A stretch of 64,000 nt of DNA from an uncultured Planctomycetota bacterium (GTDB lineage Bacteria > Planctomycetota > Phycisphaerae > Sedimentisphaerales > UBA12454). The stretch covers positions 16,813 through 80,812 of the forward strand of contig CAINDG010000040.1 of assembly GCA_903847315.1 (NCBI GenBank). Reading direction: 5' to 3'. Below the pieces are notes generated by a model that was not told the DNA's origin, searched no databases, and was given only the letters and a program-made list of their open reading frames with translations. Positions 44,374 to 52,390 of the stretch are shown here, piece after piece. A program made the translations under genes and the position numbers. How positions within the stretch are numbered: the first letter of the stretch is position 1; the number at the start of each line of letters is the position of its first letter.

Positions 44374-46122
44374 ATGGCCAAAGACATTCCAATAGAACAA
44401 CTTCGTGGCAGGACGCTGGGGCGAATTCTTGTTAAAATGGGAGTCTTAACAAGAGAGAAAATCCATCAATGCTTGGCTGTTCAACAGAAAAAAGGCGGCC
44501 AGGTATCACTCGGGCAGGTAATGCTTGAGTTGGGAATGATAAATGACAAACAGCTGAAAAAGGCGCTGGCGGCGCAGAGGGGTATGGAATATGCGGATTT
44601 GGCCGGTATGGATATAGAAAAATCCATTATTGACCTGATACCCGCCCAAATGGCAACGGCCTATAGAGTCATCCCGCTTGAGTACGATAAAGCGAATAAT
44701 AGTATGGTGGTGGCAATTGAAAGTCCCGACAATTTCAAGGCAACCGACGACTTAAGTACGTTGATGGGGTTTAAAGTAAGAGCCAAAGTTACCTCGCCTG
44801 CCGATGTCGATGAAATGCTTAAAAAATATTATTCCAAGGAAGAGGAGAGCATAAACGACCTCATAGGTGCGCTCGAGCAGGATAATTTCCTGGCGGAATT
44901 TCAGGGTAGAAACCAGAGTATCGACCTTGACGAGCTCAAAGAGCTTGCCGAATCAAACCCGGTTAAAAAACTGCTCAACCTCGTGCTTTTGCAGGCTATA
45001 AAAGACAAGGCCTCGGACGTTCATTTTGAGCCTTTTGAAGATGAATACAAGATGCGCTACCGAATAGATGGCGTACTTTATGAAATGATACCTCCGCCCC
45101 GACATATCGCTGTAGCTATTAGTTCGAGAATAAAAGTTATGGCCAATCTCGACATAGCCGAAAGACGTTTGCCGCAGGACGGAAGAATTCCGCTGACAGT
45201 CCAGGGCCATCAGGTTGACCTGCGAGTCGCTATTTTGCCGACAATGTTTGGCGAAAGCGTCGTGCTTCGTGTCCTTGACAGGTCGCAGCTCGATTTAAAG
45301 CTCGAAAATCTCGGATTGAGCGCGGAAGATATGAATATGATTCGTCAATTGATGCAAAAACCCAACGGGATTCTAATTGTAACAGGCCCAACAGGCTGCG
45401 GAAAAACAACAACCCTTTATTCAGCGTTAAAAGAGCTTAATACCATAGACAGTAAATTAATTACCACCGAAGACCCCGTTGAGTATGACATTGACGGCAT
45501 TATTCAGGTGCAGATGAAGCCCGACATCGGTCTTACATTCGCAAGCTGTCTGCGGTCTATATTGCGTCAGGACCCGGACATTATAATGGTCGGCGAAATT
45601 CGTGACCTTGAAACCGCGCAGATTTCAGTACAAGCCTCGCTGACAGGACACCTTGTTTTTACAACTCTTCACACTAATGATGCACCAAGCGCAATCGCAA
45701 GACTTGTGGACCTTGGTCTTGAGCCATTTTTAATTACAGCGACTCTCGAAGGAATTATCGCGCAAAGACTTGTAAGGAAGATATGCAAAAATTGCAAAGA
45801 GGCTTACGAACCGACCGAAGAGCAGCTTCTCGAGCTTAATTTAACGCCTGATATAGTGAAAGGTAAGACATTTTATTATGGCCGAGGCTGCGACCAGTGC
45901 AACAATACGGGCTACAGAGGCAGACTTGGACTATTCGAAGTAATGACATTTACCGATGAGATGCGCGAGCTTGTAATGAATCACGCCTCGACAAACGTTC
46001 TGAGAAATGCGGCGAAAAAGATCGGTATGAGAACGCTTCGTGAAAAAGGTCTTAATGCCATATATGACGGTCTGACAACGATAGAAGAAGTTGTCAAAGA
46101 AACGGTAATGGAAGAACAGTAA
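44374..46122 (+). CDS. PilB/GspE assembly ATPase (second copy)
   Basis: 582 aa with the same order as the first: MshEN domain (GRILVKMGVLTREKI, LAAQRGMEYADLAG), Walker A GPTGCGKTTTLYSAL, EDPVEYDI, IIMVGEIRDLE, GHLVFTTLHTNDA, and tetracysteine CKNC ... CDQCNNTGYRGRLG. It is directly followed by pilC and the pseudopilin genes, so it is probably the dedicated ATPase of that secretion/pilus system, while the first copy sits with pilT. Confidence 0.95.
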   Translation: MAKDIPIEQLRGRTLGRILVKMGVLTREKIHQCLAVQQKKGGQVSLGQVMLELGMINDKQLKKALAAQRGMEYADLAGMDIEKSIIDLIPAQMATAYRVIPLEYDKANNSMVVAIESPDNFKATDDLSTLMGFKVRAKVTSPADVDEMLKKYYSKEEESINDLIGALEQDNFLAEFQGRNQSIDLDELKELAESNPVKKLLNLVLLQAIKDKASDVHFEPFEDEYKMRYRIDGVLYEMIPPPRHIAVAISSRIKVMANLDIAERRLPQDGRIPLTVQGHQVDLRVAILPTMFGESVVLRVLDRSQLDLKLENLGLSAEDMNMIRQLMQKPNGILIVTGPTGCGKTTTLYSALKELNTIDSKLITTEDPVEYDIDGIIQVQMKPDIGLTFASCLRSILRQDPDIIMVGEIRDLETAQISVQASLTGHLVFTTLHTNDAPSAIARLVDLGLEPFLITATLEGIIAQRLVRKICKNCKEAYEPTEEQLLELNLTPDIVKGKTFYYGRGCDQCNNTGYRGRLGLFEVMTFTDEMRELVMNHASTNVLRNAAKKIGMRTLREKGLNAIYDGLTTIEEVVKETVMEEQ

Positions 46123-46147
46123 TAATCAGTAATTAAAAAGGTGATAT

Positions 46148-47392
46148 ATGCCGGTTTTTCAATATGAAGCGATGGATTCCAGCGGGAAGGAAGTAAAAGG
46201 ACAGATTGAGGCCCTCAGCGGCGAGGAAGCGCTGAGCAAAGTGCGGAATATGGGATATTTTCCCACAAAGCCGCCCAAAGCCAAAGGGGGATCGCGCGAG
46301 AAAAAAACAACGGCGGCAAAGCCTAAAGCCCGCAGGGGTGCCGGCAGCAAGGTAAAAATAAAGCAGCTTACGCAATTTGCAAGACAGCTTTCGACTCTTC
46401 AGGATGCAGGTCTGCCGATTTTGCGTTCGCTGCGGATTCTGGAAGAGCAGCAAAAGGCCGGCGCGTTCAGACGCATTATCGGTTATGTGGCCGATGATAT
46501 CGAAAGCGGCTCCACGCTGTCCGAAGCGCTGGGAAGATTTCCCAGAGCGTTCAATAAACTGTTCGTCAACATGGTGGCGGCGGGCGAAGTCGGCGGCGTG
46601 CTGGACGTAATTCTGGCAAGACTTGCCGACTTTATGGAAAAGGCACAGAAACTCAAAGCCAAAATCAAGGGCGCGATGGTTTATCCAGTTGTGGTTATGA
46701 CCGCGGCGTTGGGAATTGTTCTTGGCTTAATGATTGGCGTTATTCCAAAATTTACCACAGTTTTGAAAGATATGGGAAGTGGAGACCTGCCGACGCTTAC
46801 TCGCGGTCTTATGGCGATAAGCAGCTGGCTTGCGTTCCAGTACGGCTGGGCTGTGGTAATTTCGGTACCGATAGTACTTATTTTTGCGATGCGGATTATA
46901 AGACAATTTGCTATAGGAAGATATGCTCTTGATACCTTAAACCTCCATATGCCTATTATAGGACAGATTGTTTATAAAACTACCGTCGCAAGATGGACAA
47001 GAACGCTCGGTACGCTCATAAGTGCCGGTGTGCCGATACTCGAGGCGATAAATATCACTGCCGATACGTCCGGCAATGAAGTCTATTTGGTTATGCTTCG
47101 CAAGGTGCACAACGCTATCAGGCAGGGCGATACGTTCGCTAATCCGCTAAGGCAGTCAAAGACGGTTGACGGACTTGTGGTCAATATGATTGACGTCGGA
47201 GAAGAGACCGGCGATATGGACAAAATGCTTCTGAAAATCGCCAACAATTTCGACGAAGAAGTGGACGTGCTGGTCGGCTCTCTTATGAGTCTGCTTGAGC
47301 CAATAATGATTATCGGCCTCGGCAGCATCGTAGGCGTGATTGTAGTAAGTATCTTTTTGCCGATGGTGAAAATTATTACGACTTTGATGTAA
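46148..47392 (+). CDS. pilC: PilC/GspF inner-membrane platform protein
   Basis: 414 aa. The short N-terminal part (FQYEAMDSSGKEVKGQIEA) is typical. A basic Ala/Lys-rich linker (45-75) follows, then two GspF domains with the repeated motif (QFARQLSTLQDAGLPILRSL and TRTLGTLISAGVPILEA), and three membrane spans (about 178-200, 230-255, 385-410). It couples the ATPase to the pilin complex. Confidence 0.95.
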   Translation: MPVFQYEAMDSSGKEVKGQIEALSGEEALSKVRNMGYFPTKPPKAKGGSREKKTTAAKPKARRGAGSKVKIKQLTQFARQLSTLQDAGLPILRSLRILEEQQKAGAFRRIIGYVADDIESGSTLSEALGRFPRAFNKLFVNMVAAGEVGGVLDVILARLADFMEKAQKLKAKIKGAMVYPVVVMTAALGIVLGLMIGVIPKFTTVLKDMGSGDLPTLTRGLMAISSWLAFQYGWAVVISVPIVLIFAMRIIRQFAIGRYALDTLNLHMPIIGQIVYKTTVARWTRTLGTLISAGVPILEAINITADTSGNEVYLVMLRKVHNAIRQGDTFANPLRQSKTVDGLVVNMIDVGEETGDMDKMLLKIANNFDEEVDVLVGSLMSLLEPIMIIGLGSIVGVIVVSIFLPMVKIITTLM

Positions 47393-47453
47393 AGAAAAAA
47401 ATTTAACGGTCGGAATTAAAAATAAAAAAAGCAATTATATGAAAGGCTGAAAA

Positions 47454-48383
47454 ATGAAAACAGAAAGAAAAATTTTCGGATTTACGATTGTCGAGCTTTT
47501 AACTGTTATGGCTGTTATCGCGATGCTTATGGGTCTGCTTGTACCCGCCCTGAATTTAGTGCGGAGACTTGCCAAGGATACCAATCAAAGGGCCGAGTTT
47601 CACAGCATCGACGTAGCGCTGGAAACCTATGTCAACGAAGGTGAAAACCAGCCGTATCCCGCCTCGAAAGCGTTAGTCACAAGCAGTAAATATACGGTTG
47701 GCGCCCAAAGACTTACAGAAGCGCTTTTAGGAAGGGATTTGGTCGGTCTTGACCCCAACACAAGCTGGGACGCAAAGCTTGATGAGGACAAGACAGATGT
47801 TTATGCAAGTAAAGCCAAGGGTTCGTCTCAATCATTAATAAATGCCTCTTTAGCCCGGAGACAGGGGCCTTATCTTAACCCTGGCAATGCCGAAGCGTTT
47901 CAGGTTGGGCAGTTATTTACTAGTACTTCTATAACAAGCAATGTTTATGACGGCTCAAAGGCACCGGCACCGGTTTTGACGGATGTTTATCGTGTAAAGA
48001 AAGTTGTTTCAAATGGAAGAACCTCAATGGCTGGAACCCCGATTTTGTATTACAGGGCTAATGTTTCATCGCTGACTTTTCCGGATGTGAACGATCATAC
48101 GACACTTCCTACTCCTGATTGCAATGATATATATTGCAGTCGCGACAACGACGAGCTTCTGGCCCTGGGACAGGTACAGGACCAAACTTTGGACCAGTAT
48201 TTTTATTCGGGCTATACGGATCTCGTTACCAACCACGACGGCGGATGGATATTTTACAATGCCATCACAAACAAGCAGATAGCCGGCAAGGCTCGGCCGT
48301 ACAATATGACAAGTTATATCCTTATTTCCGCCGGCCCAGACGGCATATATGGAACAAGGGACGATATTTGTAATTTTAAATAA
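47454..48383 (+). CDS. Prepilin-like protein (GspG-type)
   Basis: 309 aa. Type IV prepilin signal: cleavage G|FTIVE with Glu at +5, then a hydrophobic helix (LLTVMAVIAMLMGLLVPAL). The globular part is about 280 residues and ends in YILISAGPDGIYGTRDDICNF, a Gly/Asp-rich loop reminiscent of the calcium-binding C-terminus of GspG. It is a tandem paralogue of the next gene. First of the pseudopilin series following pilC. Confidence 0.9.
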   Translation: MKTERKIFGFTIVELLTVMAVIAMLMGLLVPALNLVRRLAKDTNQRAEFHSIDVALETYVNEGENQPYPASKALVTSSKYTVGAQRLTEALLGRDLVGLDPNTSWDAKLDEDKTDVYASKAKGSSQSLINASLARRQGPYLNPGNAEAFQVGQLFTSTSITSNVYDGSKAPAPVLTDVYRVKKVVSNGRTSMAGTPILYYRANVSSLTFPDVNDHTTLPTPDCNDIYCSRDNDELLALGQVQDQTLDQYFYSGYTDLVTNHDGGWIFYNAITNKQIAGKARPYNMTSYILISAGPDGIYGTRDDICNFK

Positions 48384-48547
48384 GAGCGGCAAAAAGATTA
48401 CGTTGAACGGTTGTGGTTCCGCCGTCGCCAAAAGGCTATGGCGAGACAAGTGCGATGCTCGTTTCGTCAAACGTCCAACGATTGACGTAACCGTGGCGAG
48501 TCGCGCAACCGGTGAACGGATGACGTAAAATTAAAAAGGACGATAAA
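48384..48547 (+). repeat. Intergenic repeat-like stretch between prepilin genes
   Basis: 164 bp, GC-richer than its neighbours, with short inverted repeats: CGTCAA/TTGACG, CGTTT/AAACG and a hairpin around GTCGCCA ... TGGCGAGAC. Degenerate AACG-containing units recur (TTGAACGG, CCAACGATTGACG, GGTGAACGGATGACG). No coding potential. It looks like a dispersed repeat. Confidence 0.45.
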
Positions 48548-49471
48548 ATGAAGACAGGGGAAAAAAAGGGATTTACGCTGGTAGAGCTTTTAACGGCAGT
48601 TGCGATTGTTATAATGCTGCTTGGCTTACTTATGCCGGCTCTGAGTTTGGTAAGGAAACTCGCAAATCAAACCAAACAGAAGGCACAAATCGGCAGCATT
48701 GAAATCGCCTTAAATATGTATAAAAACGACTTCGGCCAGTACCCGCCGTCGCACGGATGGAAGACTACTGCTTCTGACCACAATGACTATCATTACAGCG
48801 GCGCCCAGACCCTTGCCGAGGCACTTGTAGGCTATGACCTGCTTGGCGTCCATTCCGATTCTGTCTTCAGGGCGGACGGCAAAGATAACTCTACCCCCAC
48901 CAACCAGATTCTTTATCCTTCTGACCCAAACAAAACAAATCTCAGCAAACGAAAAGGGCCTTATATTGACAGGACAAACGTCGGCGTTTTCGAGCCCAAC
49001 GATATATTCGTAAATACATCGTACTTTTCGTTTCCGGGTAAGTATCCGCAGAGATATATGATTTGTGATGTCTTTACCGCTTTAAGCAAAAGAATTGGCG
49101 GGAAAACATACAAAATCGGCACGCCTGTCCTGTATTTTCGGGCAAACCCTTCTGCGAATAATACGGTACTTATGCCTTACTTAGTGCAAAATGACCATTT
49201 AAATAACATCTATAACTATTGTGATAATTATGATCTTATAAGCGCTGGAAGAATATCTGATGGAACAGCACATGAGCTTAATAAAACAACTGTTTATGGT
49301 GATGCATTTTACAAGTTTATCAGGGACCAGATGATTCCAATATTCTCGAACCCAGTTGGAAACTACGGAAGACCTGTTAAGCCCGATTCGTTTCTCCTGA
49401 TTTCGGCCGGTGCCGACGGCATATACGGTACAAAGGATGATATTTGTAATTTTGAGCCTAATATTGAGTGA
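48548..49471 (+). CDS. Prepilin-like protein (GspG-type), paralogue
   Basis: 307 aa. Cleavage G|FTLVE, hydrophobic helix LLTAVAIVIMLLGLLMPAL. The same overall layout and C-terminal LISAGADGIYGTKDDICNF as the preceding gene, so the pair arose by tandem duplication. The middle regions differ in sequence (NDFGQYPPSHGW here, NEGENQPYPASK there) but share the GPY(L/I)-N/D motif. Confidence 0.9.
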   Translation: MKTGEKKGFTLVELLTAVAIVIMLLGLLMPALSLVRKLANQTKQKAQIGSIEIALNMYKNDFGQYPPSHGWKTTASDHNDYHYSGAQTLAEALVGYDLLGVHSDSVFRADGKDNSTPTNQILYPSDPNKTNLSKRKGPYIDRTNVGVFEPNDIFVNTSYFSFPGKYPQRYMICDVFTALSKRIGGKTYKIGTPVLYFRANPSANNTVLMPYLVQNDHLNNIYNYCDNYDLISAGRISDGTAHELNKTTVYGDAFYKFIRDQMIPIFSNPVGNYGRPVKPDSFLLISAGADGIYGTKDDICNFEPNIE

Positions 49472-49492
49472 TGTGGATAGCTGTTTTTGACA

Positions 49493-49984
49493 ATGAAAAG
49501 AATACAAAACAAAATTGGCCTGACAATCGTGGAGGTTCTGGTCGTTGTCGCGATAATATCGGTTCTGGCCGCGGGGTTATATACTGTCGGCAATTACGTT
49601 GAAACGCAGACCAAAATAAAACAAACCAAATCTACAATCGAAATCCTTTCTGCCGCGATTGAGCAGTATCACGACTTCTACGGCAAATTTCCTTATGACT
49701 ATAATAATCCCAGCGACCCCAATCTGAATATAGATTTGCTGTACCCCAGACTTTCTCTTTCTCCGGACGCCAGGAAAATTCTTAGCCAGATAAATCCGTC
49801 GTTTATAAAAGATATCGATAAAGATAATCGGCCTGAGATAATCGACGCGTGGGGGCAGGAGTTCAGATATAAATACCTTAGTGACCCAAATCGACCGTAT
49901 AATTTTCCTATTATTATTTCCGCCGGCCCGGACAAAAAATTCGCCGGTTATATAAACGATGTAAACGACATCACCAGCCGTTAA
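49493..49984 (+). CDS. Pseudopilin, GspG-like
   Basis: 163 aa from ATG 49493. Cleavage G|LTIVE, helix VLVVVAIISVLAAGLYTV. IEQYHDFYGKFPYDYNNP and the C-terminal DAWGQEFRYKYLSDP then IISAGPDKKF follow the GspG major-pseudopilin plan more closely than the two longer paralogues upstream. 21 bp separate it from the previous gene. Confidence 0.88.
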   Translation: MKRIQNKIGLTIVEVLVVVAIISVLAAGLYTVGNYVETQTKIKQTKSTIEILSAAIEQYHDFYGKFPYDYNNPSDPNLNIDLLYPRLSLSPDARKILSQINPSFIKDIDKDNRPEIIDAWGQEFRYKYLSDPNRPYNFPIIISAGPDKKFAGYINDVNDITSR

Positions 49985-50015
49985 TTTTTATTTTTATGTA
50001 ATTCGGTGTAATTCC

Positions 50016-50804
50016 GTGAAATCTGTGATTAAAAAAACCTGTCCTGAGCCTGTCGAATGGAAACGAAATCAGAAAGCCGCCTTCTCAATGGTCGAGATGC
50101 TTGTCGTTCTGGGCATAATCGCCGTCCTTGTCGCACTGGCCATACCCGCGATAAGCACGATGCAGAAGTCTTACAACTCCACCGGCACAGAAAGTATGAT
50201 TGGCTCAGCACTGGCCACCGCAAGAACACTTGCGATCAGTCATCAGCAATACGCAGGCGTCAGATTTCAAAAGGCAGGCGACCCGAATAATGTGAGGAAA
50301 GCCGACCAGTATATGATTTTTATTATTTATGAAGAACCCAAAAAAATGTCAAATCTTACCGACGCATTTCGTGCTGTTGACGGTTATAAGCCTATGAAAC
50401 TGCCGGAAAATATTGGCATTATGGATATGACAAATATAAATCTTGATGCCAATATTAATGATGACACCAAGCTTTCGGATGCCACCACGTTCTCGATAAT
50501 ATTTTCTCCCGCCGGCAAACTTGTAAAGCATCTGGTTCAAACAAGGAATAAAGATGGTGTTACTGGTGTTACTGGTAACAGCAGCAAAGACGATGTTTTT
50601 AATACCGAAAATAATATTACGGCTACTCCGCCAATAGGTATGTTTAGGCAGGATAATGTACAAGAGCAAAGCCGCAATGGATTTGTTATTTACAACCGCG
50701 AGCAGTTTAACAATTTGAATGTTAATACGCGTTATTCGGAATACCTGAAAAATCTGAATTCTGTTTACGTAAATGCCTATACAGGCGAATTGATTGGGAA
50801 ATGA
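50016..50804 (+). CDS. Prepilin-like protein (GspH-like) with repeat-derived N-terminus
   Basis: 262 aa from GTG 50016. Cleavage site A|FSMVE (Ala instead of Gly at -1), helix MLVVLGIIAVLVALAIPAI. The leader contains TCPEPVEW, encoded by a dispersed 23-bp repeat (50038-50060). The true start may be elsewhere, but no better start or ribosome-binding site exists between the repeat and the pilin motif. The globular domain is about 230 residues. The next gene starts 10 bp after the stop. Confidence 0.82.
   Translation: MKSVIKKTCPEPVEWKRNQKAAFSMVEMLVVLGIIAVLVALAIPAISTMQKSYNSTGTESMIGSALATARTLAISHQQYAGVRFQKAGDPNNVRKADQYMIFIIYEEPKKMSNLTDAFRAVDGYKPMKLPENIGIMDMTNINLDANINDDTKLSDATTFSIIFSPAGKLVKHLVQTRNKDGVTGVTGNSSKDDVFNTENNITATPPIGMFRQDNVQEQSRNGFVIYNREQFNNLNVNTRYSEYLKNLNSVYVNAYTGELIGK
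50038..50060 (+). repeat. Short dispersed repeat inside the prepilin leader
   Basis: CCTGTCCTGAGC followed by CTGTCGAATGG. The reverse complement of 57088-57111 is CCTGTCCTGAGC followed by GGAGTCGAACGG, so the two copies share the first 12 bases and the TCGAA-GG end. Confidence 0.7.
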
Positions 50805-50814
50805 TAATTTTAAG

Positions 50815-51549
50815 ATGAACGACAGATTAAAACAATCCGGTTTTTCGCTCACTGAGGTATTGATAGCAGTGGGAATACTGTCTATCGGGATGATGCTTGT
50901 AGCCACGATGTTTCCTGTGGCGGTTTACCTCACGGCCGTTGCATCGGAAAGGACAATGGCTGCGATTGTCGCGGATGAGGCATTTGCGAAGATTCAGCTT
51001 TACGGCGTTAATATTTCATCGCTCCAATGGAATCTTCCACGAAACACGAATTGTACAGACTATGAGAAAGTATTCTTAAATATTGACCCTAATGAATTTG
51101 CCTATCCGGCCGTTGACCCCTGTTCGACGACTAATCGCCAGTATTACTGGTCGGCGTTGTGCAGGCAAAAAAACTCCGCTGATAATACGTTGTATCAGAT
51201 AATTGTCTTTGTAGCCAGAAAGACAGGTCCGAACTTTACTTATCAGGGCGGCGGAGAAGGCGAGAAAAGACCTAAAATTATTAAAGTTAACGTGCAGGTT
51301 ACAAACAGGTCTGCCGTATTGACGGTTCTGGATGGCAATGAAACAAAATATGTCAATCCGCCGGCGACAGTGCTCGATAATGCGACCGGAAGGCTATACC
51401 GTGTTATTGATAGGCAGAATTCTGCAATAACACTTGATAGAACCTGGGAAGATAAAACCGGCACGGATTCTATCTGGCTTATACCTCCGTCACAAACCGG
51501 CGGGAAAAATGCTGATATCGAAGTGTATCAAAGAATAATAAGATTTTAA
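50815..51549 (+). CDS. Prepilin-like protein (GspI/GspJ-like)
   Basis: 244 aa from ATG 50815; an in-frame TTG at 50794 would overlap the previous gene. Cleavage G|FSLTE, helix VLIAVGILSIGMMLVATMF. The start resembles minor pseudopilins of the GspI type. The globular part carries KIIKVNVQVTNRSAVLTV, an antiparallel sheet-like segment. No Shine-Dalgarno of note beyond TTTTAAG. Confidence 0.82.
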   Translation: MNDRLKQSGFSLTEVLIAVGILSIGMMLVATMFPVAVYLTAVASERTMAAIVADEAFAKIQLYGVNISSLQWNLPRNTNCTDYEKVFLNIDPNEFAYPAVDPCSTTNRQYYWSALCRQKNSADNTLYQIIVFVARKTGPNFTYQGGGEGEKRPKIIKVNVQVTNRSAVLTVLDGNETKYVNPPATVLDNATGRLYRVIDRQNSAITLDRTWEDKTGTDSIWLIPPSQTGGKNADIEVYQRIIRF

Positions 51550-51567
51550 AATAGTTACTGTATTACT

Positions 51568-52374
51568 ATGAAAAAAGGATTTACAATAACCGAGCTTCTG
51601 GTTGCGATGGGTCTGCTTGCGGCTGTGCTGGCGGCATCGACGATGATTTTTCATTATGCGATAGAAGCGCAGAGAACCGCGATGGCGACTGCGGATATTA
51701 TGCGAACCCTGCGGACGATTACTGACCAGCTTAACGCCGATTTCGCAGGCCTGCGTTCATCTGATGCGCCGATGATAATTAAATTTCACGGCGACCCGAA
51801 TGATTCGAATGAAACCGATTCAATTGTATTTTTCGCTAACGGCGATTTCCAGGATTCCAACGGTGTGGTGCGAGGCGATGTCGCGAGGATTTATTACGGC
51901 CAGTCCAAATCGCCGGACCCGAATAATCCTAATCTTGGAAAACAAAAGATTCTCGCCCGAAAGCCGGTGATTTTAGAGCCAAACCAGACAGTTTCTACGA
52001 ATGAATATGAGCCTAACAGTCTTTCGCAGTTGGTAAATAGATATCTTGCCGTCGACCCGAATACAAACGGCAATATTGCCAAATGGATTGCGCGTCCCGA
52101 TGTCAACTCAACTAATGCCGGTTCTATTCCAATGTATCTCGCAAAGGGTGTCGATGATTTCTCCATAAGGTACTGTTACAGGAACGATACGACAGGCGGC
52201 CTTATAAACTGGCATAGGCCGGTGAATGAAAAAAGATATTTTGGTCTTTTGCCCCGTTACTCTTATTTCAAGAAATATCCCGATTCGATTAAGTTTACTT
52301 TTACACTTTATGACTCAAAAGGAATTTTAAAAACCGGCAGAAGATTTGAGCATATTGTTTATACTAGAAATTAA
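51568..52374 (+). CDS. Prepilin-like protein (GspJ-like)
   Basis: 268 aa. Cleavage G|FTITE, helix LLVAMGLLAAVLAASTMIF. The following RTAMATADIMRTLRTITDQLNADFAGL resembles GspJ, which has a long helix before its sheet. The body is Asn/Asp/Pro-rich. 16 bp before the GspK-like gene. Confidence 0.85.
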   Translation: MKKGFTITELLVAMGLLAAVLAASTMIFHYAIEAQRTAMATADIMRTLRTITDQLNADFAGLRSSDAPMIIKFHGDPNDSNETDSIVFFANGDFQDSNGVVRGDVARIYYGQSKSPDPNNPNLGKQKILARKPVILEPNQTVSTNEYEPNSLSQLVNRYLAVDPNTNGNIAKWIARPDVNSTNAGSIPMYLAKGVDDFSIRYCYRNDTTGGLINWHRPVNEKRYFGLLPRYSYFKKYPDSIKFTFTLYDSKGILKTGRRFEHIVYTRN

Positions 52375-52390
52375 TATATAGGATTTAGAA

